A DNA stretch of 16,891 nucleotides from Lachnospiraceae bacterium (GTDB lineage Bacteria > Bacillota > Clostridia > Lachnospirales > Lachnospiraceae), in the NCBI GenBank assembly GCA_009774585.1, contig VSOA01000055.1, forward strand, positions 1-16,891. The letters run 5' to 3'. The position numbers were made by a program, and so were the translations under genes. Positions 13,764 through 16,891 of the stretch are shown in pieces; position 1 is the stretch's first letter, and every line of letters begins with the position of its first letter. Below the pieces are notes generated by a model. That model was not told the origin of the DNA and made no database searches. It worked only from the letters and a program-made list of their open reading frames with translations.

Positions 13764-13786
13764 GTGAATGTGGAAGAGTATATAAT
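13757..13786 (+). promoter_or_regulatory. Promoter of aroA, sharing its -35 with the divergent TetR promoter
   Basis: TTGTCA at 13757-13762 (5 of 6), an 18-base spacer and a perfect TATAAT at 13781-13786. The -35 overlaps five of six bases with the reverse TTGACA at 13758-13763, so the two promoters would compete for RNA polymerase. Confidence 0.7.
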
Positions 13787-13830
13787 AAATGCAGGTTGTG
13801 TCTGATAAAGAAAAAAGGAAATGAAAATCT

Positions 13831-15120
13831 ATGAGCCAATATTATGTGAAAAAGCTGGAACATATTAAAAATATAGAAGTACAGGTGCCGGGGTCAAAAA
13901 GCATTACGAACAGGGCGCTGCTGTTGGCGGCGTTATCCAACCGGCGCTGCAGGCTGCATGGTGTGTTATTCAGTGACGATTCCAGAGCTTTTCTGGACAG
14001 TCTTGTGAAACTGGGGTTTGCAGTGGAGGCGGACGAGGAGACGAAAGACGTTGCGATTCAAGGGCTGGGGGGCAGGATTCCCAATCCAAATGCGGCGATC
14101 AACGTCAGAAGCGCAGGCACGGCGGCGAGATTTCTGACGGTCATGCTTGCGCTTGCCGGCGGCGAGTACGAACTTCTGGCATCGCCGCAGATGTGCAGAC
14201 GCCCTATGCAGCCTCTTTTGGATATTCTGAAAAATGCGGGCGTCGAGTTTATATTCCAAGGAGAAGAGAATCATTTTCCGTTTGTAATGAAGTCACATGG
14301 GATTTCTCTTGATAAGGTCATCGTTGATACCGGAGTCAGTAGCCAGTTTGCCAGCGCGCTTCTGATGTCAGGGATACTTCTTGAAAACGGACTTGACGTA
14401 TTGCTTGAAGGGGACAGGGCGGAAGGTTCCTATATCAAGATGACGCTGGCGATGATGGAACAGTTCGGTATTCAGACGGCTCGCTTGGAGAACGGATATC
14501 GGGTTCCGCATACAAGTGGTTTTGGACTCGAAGAATATCAGGTGGAACCGGATGTGTCCGGTGCCTGCTATTTCTATGCGATGGCGCCTTTATTGCGGAC
14601 GGATGTCAAGGTGCGGAGCGTACACATGGATTCTCTGCAGGGAGATATTAAGTTTTTAAATATTTTACGGGATATGGGATGTAAGCTTGCAGATGAAGCG
14701 GATGGGGTCAAAGTGTCCGGAACTGCACTTGATGGCTATCCCGGCATGGATATTTCCATGAAGGATTTCTCCGATCAGACGATGACAATGGCGGCGTTAG
14801 CGCCTTTTGCCCAAGGACCTACGCTGATCCGTAATATCGGTCACATACGTTTTCAGGAGACTGACAGGATTCATGCAATTTTGACAGAGCTGACCCGTAT
14901 GGGGATAGCATGTGAGGAGGGGCCGGAATACGACGGAATAAGGATTATGCCCGGTGAGGTGAAGAAATGCGCGGTTGAGACATATGATGACCATCGTATG
15001 GCGATGGCTTTCACTTTAACTGGGTTGCGGACGGGGAAGATTACGATTGTCAATCCGGAGTGTTGCCGGAAGACGTTTGAGAATTATTTTGAATTGATGG
15101 AGGAACTGTATGACAGCTAA
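13831..15120 (+). CDS. aroA: 3-phosphoshikimate 1-carboxyvinyltransferase (EPSP synthase)
   Basis: AroA transfers the enolpyruvyl group of PEP to shikimate-3-phosphate, the sixth step of the shikimate pathway to chorismate. The 429-residue protein has the family signatures in order: GSKSITNRALLLAAL with K23, S24 and R28 for substrate binding; SAGTAARFLT (94-103) for the PEP/glyphosate loop; RRPMQPLLD (123-131); DFSDQTMT with the catalytic Asp D315; ETDRIHAI (343-350) and DDHRMAMAF (386-394); K414 near the C-terminus. The usual Gly-Asn before AGT is replaced by Arg-Ser (RSAGTAAR). The ATG at 13831 has a somewhat distant AAAAAGGAA upstream. The 3' end overlaps the NUDIX-GNAT gene by 11 bases, so they are co-transcribed. 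No other shikimate genes are in the window. Confidence 0.96.
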   Translation: MSQYYVKKLEHIKNIEVQVPGSKSITNRALLLAALSNRRCRLHGVLFSDDSRAFLDSLVKLGFAVEADEETKDVAIQGLGGRIPNPNAAINVRSAGTAARFLTVMLALAGGEYELLASPQMCRRPMQPLLDILKNAGVEFIFQGEENHFPFVMKSHGISLDKVIVDTGVSSQFASALLMSGILLENGLDVLLEGDRAEGSYIKMTLAMMEQFGIQTARLENGYRVPHTSGFGLEEYQVEPDVSGACYFYAMAPLLRTDVKVRSVHMDSLQGDIKFLNILRDMGCKLADEADGVKVSGTALDGYPGMDISMKDFSDQTMTMAALAPFAQGPTLIRNIGHIRFQETDRIHAILTELTRMGIACEEGPEYDGIRIMPGEVKKCAVETYDDHRMAMAFTLTGLRTGKITIVNPECCRKTFENYFELMEELYDS

Positions 15121-16108
15121 AGCAGAGACGGAATTGTGGGATGTTTATACCAAAGACCGGGTGAAGACTGGAACATTACATAGACGGGGAGAAAAGATGC
15201 AGGACGGGGAGTATCATATGGTTGTCCATATCTGTATTTTTAACAGTCGCAACCAATTGCTGATCCAGCAAAGACAGCCCTTTAAAAAGGGCTGGTCCAA
15301 CATGTGGGATGTTACCGTGGGCGGTTCGGCGTTGCAGGGAGAGAGCAGCACGCAGGCAGCGGAGAGGGAAGTGTCTGAGGAGATTGGTCTGAAACTTGAT
15401 CTGTCCGGAGCCAGACCGGACTTTACAATCAGCTTTGAGGACGGCTTTGACGATTGGTATTTGCTGGAACGGGAAGTGGATCCGGATGAACTTCACTTGC
15501 AGGAGGATGAGGTTCAGGCTGTCCGGTGGGTGGATAAAGAAGAAGTGATCCGGATGCAGGAGCAGGGAATTATGATTCCTTATTGGTTTTTAGACCGCTT
15601 GTTTGAAGTGCGGGGATATGATGCGCATGGGAATCAGGGACAAGATATCGAGATTAAACTTGCCACGATGCACAATCTTGCTTCATGGATGAGTCTGGCA
15701 GAAATCGTAAGAGACAATTTTCCCGGATTGGAAACGCAGGAATTGCTTGACGGTTACCGGGGTACTGTTATTAAGAACATAGAGAGAGGCAGCGCCATAT
15801 GTGCGATGCATGGCAGGATTGTGGTAGGGGTTCTGCTTTTTTCAGAGAAACACAATATGCTTTCCTGCATGGCGGTACATCCGGAGTACCGCAGAAGAGG
15901 AATTGCCTGCAGGATGATGAAATTGATGTTTGCGAGGCTCGACCGGACAAAGGACATTACCGTTACAACATTTCGTGAAGACGATTCAAAAGGAATTGCA
16001 CCGCGTTCTTTATATCAGTCTCTGGGATTTGAGCCGGCAGAATTATGTATAGAACAAGGATATCCGTCACAAGTATTTGTGCTAAGGAGTATCGAATCCG
16101 TTAAGTAG
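15110..16108 (+). CDS. NUDIX hydrolase - GNAT acetyltransferase fusion protein
   Basis: The 332-residue protein joins two enzymes. The N-terminal half (about 1-165) is a NUDIX domain of the isopentenyl-diphosphate-isomerase-like branch: LWDVYTKDRVKTG and LIQQRQPFKKGWSNMWDVTVGG, with a complete NUDIX box GX5EX7REVSEEIGL from G72 to L94. E90 and E91 are the metal-binding glutamates. The C-terminal part (about 180-330) is a GNAT N-acetyltransferase: MAVHPEYRRRGIA (254-266) with the acetyl-CoA pyrophosphate-binding R/Q-x-x-G-x-A loop, and SLYQSLGFEPAE as the late motif. NUDIX enzymes cleave nucleoside diphosphates linked to other groups; which substrate is used here cannot be told. The start overlaps the aroA stop. 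A bile-salt-hydrolase-type gene follows 36 bases later. Confidence 0.9.
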   Translation: MTAKAETELWDVYTKDRVKTGTLHRRGEKMQDGEYHMVVHICIFNSRNQLLIQQRQPFKKGWSNMWDVTVGGSALQGESSTQAAEREVSEEIGLKLDLSGARPDFTISFEDGFDDWYLLEREVDPDELHLQEDEVQAVRWVDKEEVIRMQEQGIMIPYWFLDRLFEVRGYDAHGNQGQDIEIKLATMHNLASWMSLAEIVRDNFPGLETQELLDGYRGTVIKNIERGSAICAMHGRIVVGVLLFSEKHNMLSCMAVHPEYRRRGIACRMMKLMFARLDRTKDITVTTFREDDSKGIAPRSLYQSLGFEPAELCIEQGYPSQVFVLRSIESVK

Positions 16109-16144
16109 GTTATACTCTTGTTAAATCGTAAGGAGGAATCAAAC

Positions 16145-16891
16145 ATGTGCACAGCAGCGACATACCGTACCAAAGATTTTTATTTTGGGAGAACATTAGA
16201 TTATGATTTTTCCTATGGTGATGAAGTGACTATAACACCCAGAAATTATCCTTTTCATTTCAGAGAAGCGCGCAGCATGGAGACTCATTATGCTATGATC
16301 GGTATGGCGTATGTAGCGCAGGACTATCCCTTGTACTATGAGGCAGTCAATGAGAAAGGGCTGGGTATTGCAGGATTGAATTTTGTGGGTAATGCCGCGT
16401 CATGGAAGCATAAGGACGGGATGGATAATATCGCGCAGTTTGAACTGATTCCATGGATTCTTGGTCAATGTGCGACAGTGGAAGAGGCGCGGCGGTTTAT
16501 AGAGCGGATGAATCTGCTTGATACTGCGTTTGCTGTCAACCTTCCGCCTGCACAGTTACACTGGATCATCGCGGACAAAAGCGGAGCGATAACGGTGGAA
16601 GCGGTGAAGGAGGGAATCAGAATCTATGACAATCCGGTGGGTGTCCTCACTAATAATCCTCCTTTTGACCAACAGTTGTTTGTACTGAATAATTATATGC
16701 ATTTGTCTGCGAAATCGCCTGTCAACACGTTTGCCAAAGGACTGGAACTGGAACGGTACAGCCGCGGACTGGGGGCTGTCGGTCTGCCGGGAGACTTATC
16801 GTCGCAATCCAGATGTGTCAGGGCGGTGTTTGTGAAGATGAACTCTGTTTCCGGGGAGGGAGAGGAGGAGAGTGTCAGCCAGTTTTTCCAT
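16145..16891 (+). CDS. Choloylglycine (bile salt) hydrolase / Ntn-type amidase, partial (3' end outside window)
   Basis: 249 codons are visible and the frame is open at the window edge; the family usually has about 320-340 residues. The start MCTAAT places Cys2 as the N-terminal nucleophile after Met removal. Matching the family's catalytic set are R16 and D19 (FGRTLDYD), N79 (GLGIAGLNF), N170 (GVLTNNP) and the Arg of QSRCVRAVF (223/226). Asn at position 79, where penicillin V acylases tend to have Tyr, and LPGDLSSQSR favour a bile salt hydrolase, which removes glycine or taurine from conjugated bile acids. N-acyl-homoserine-lactone or penicillin amidase activity cannot be excluded. No signal peptide is present, so it is cytosolic. 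AAGGAGG at 16129-16135, 9 bases before the ATG, is the strongest ribosome site in the window, suggesting high expression. Confidence 0.9.
   Translation, partial: MCTAATYRTKDFYFGRTLDYDFSYGDEVTITPRNYPFHFREARSMETHYAMIGMAYVAQDYPLYYEAVNEKGLGIAGLNFVGNAASWKHKDGMDNIAQFELIPWILGQCATVEEARRFIERMNLLDTAFAVNLPPAQLHWIIADKSGAITVEAVKEGIRIYDNPVGVLTNNPPFDQQLFVLNNYMHLSAKSPVNTFAKGLELERYSRGLGAVGLPGDLSSQSRCVRAVFVKMNSVSGEGEEESVSQFFH

Noticed and set aside
16111..16116. TATACT as a separate -10 for the bile-salt-hydrolase gene
   Set aside because: No acceptable -35 at 16-18 bases and no TG extension; co-transcription with the gene upstream is simpler.

Overview
The window looks like chromosomal DNA from a gut-associated member of the Lachnospiraceae (Clostridia, low-to-mid GC Firmicutes). 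This rests on strong AGGAGG-type ribosome sites, the gmk-rpoZ-rimO-pgsA-cinA gene order, an EFR1-type flavodoxin-ferredoxin, a NUDIX-GNAT fusion and a bile-salt-hydrolase-type enzyme at the right edge. The family assignment is inference; no rRNA or tRNA gene is present to confirm it.

Layout. (1) Bases 1-3651 form a tightly packed forward housekeeping operon: the 3' end of gmk, then rpoZ, rimO, pgsA and cinA, with stop/start overlaps or very short gaps. (2) Bases 3687-5414 encode a repeat-rich single-pass membrane protein (Asn/Pro/Tyr/Gly/Gln repeats inside, Asp/Tyr linker and a DUF3298/RsiV-like domain outside), closed by a hairpin terminator at 5430-5459. (3) Bases 5519-6038 hold a well-formed promoter followed by the wreck of a membrane sensor gene: two early TAG stops, an internal deletion with frameshift, and no output domain. 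(4) Bases 6075-7703 encode a cytoplasmic clan GH-A-like glycosidase (DUF5060/DUF4038/DUF5605 type). (5) recQ follows at 7780-9669, then a probable gene remnant and a reverse-strand orphan membrane protein (9898-10626) with its own promoter and candidate operator. (6) Bases 10842-13763 form a redox block: a forward flavodoxin, convergent with a three-gene reverse operon of a TetR regulator, a 4-TM protein with two HX13H pairs and an external FMN-binding domain, and an EFR1 flavodoxin/2x[4Fe-4S] protein. A 27-bp near-palindrome overlaps the operon's predicted -10. (7) A back-to-back promoter drives aroA, which overlaps a NUDIX-GNAT fusion gene, followed by the partial bile-salt-hydrolase-like gene.

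How the genes may work together. The reverse operon reads as a self-regulated electron-transfer unit. Cytoplasmic flavodoxin/ferredoxin carriers could pass electrons through membrane hemes to a covalently bound external FMN. This is an inference from domain content and gene order, and it is the most interesting system here. The rest is mostly ordinary: translation and lipid housekeeping, DNA repair, the shikimate pathway and scavenging or host-interaction enzymes.
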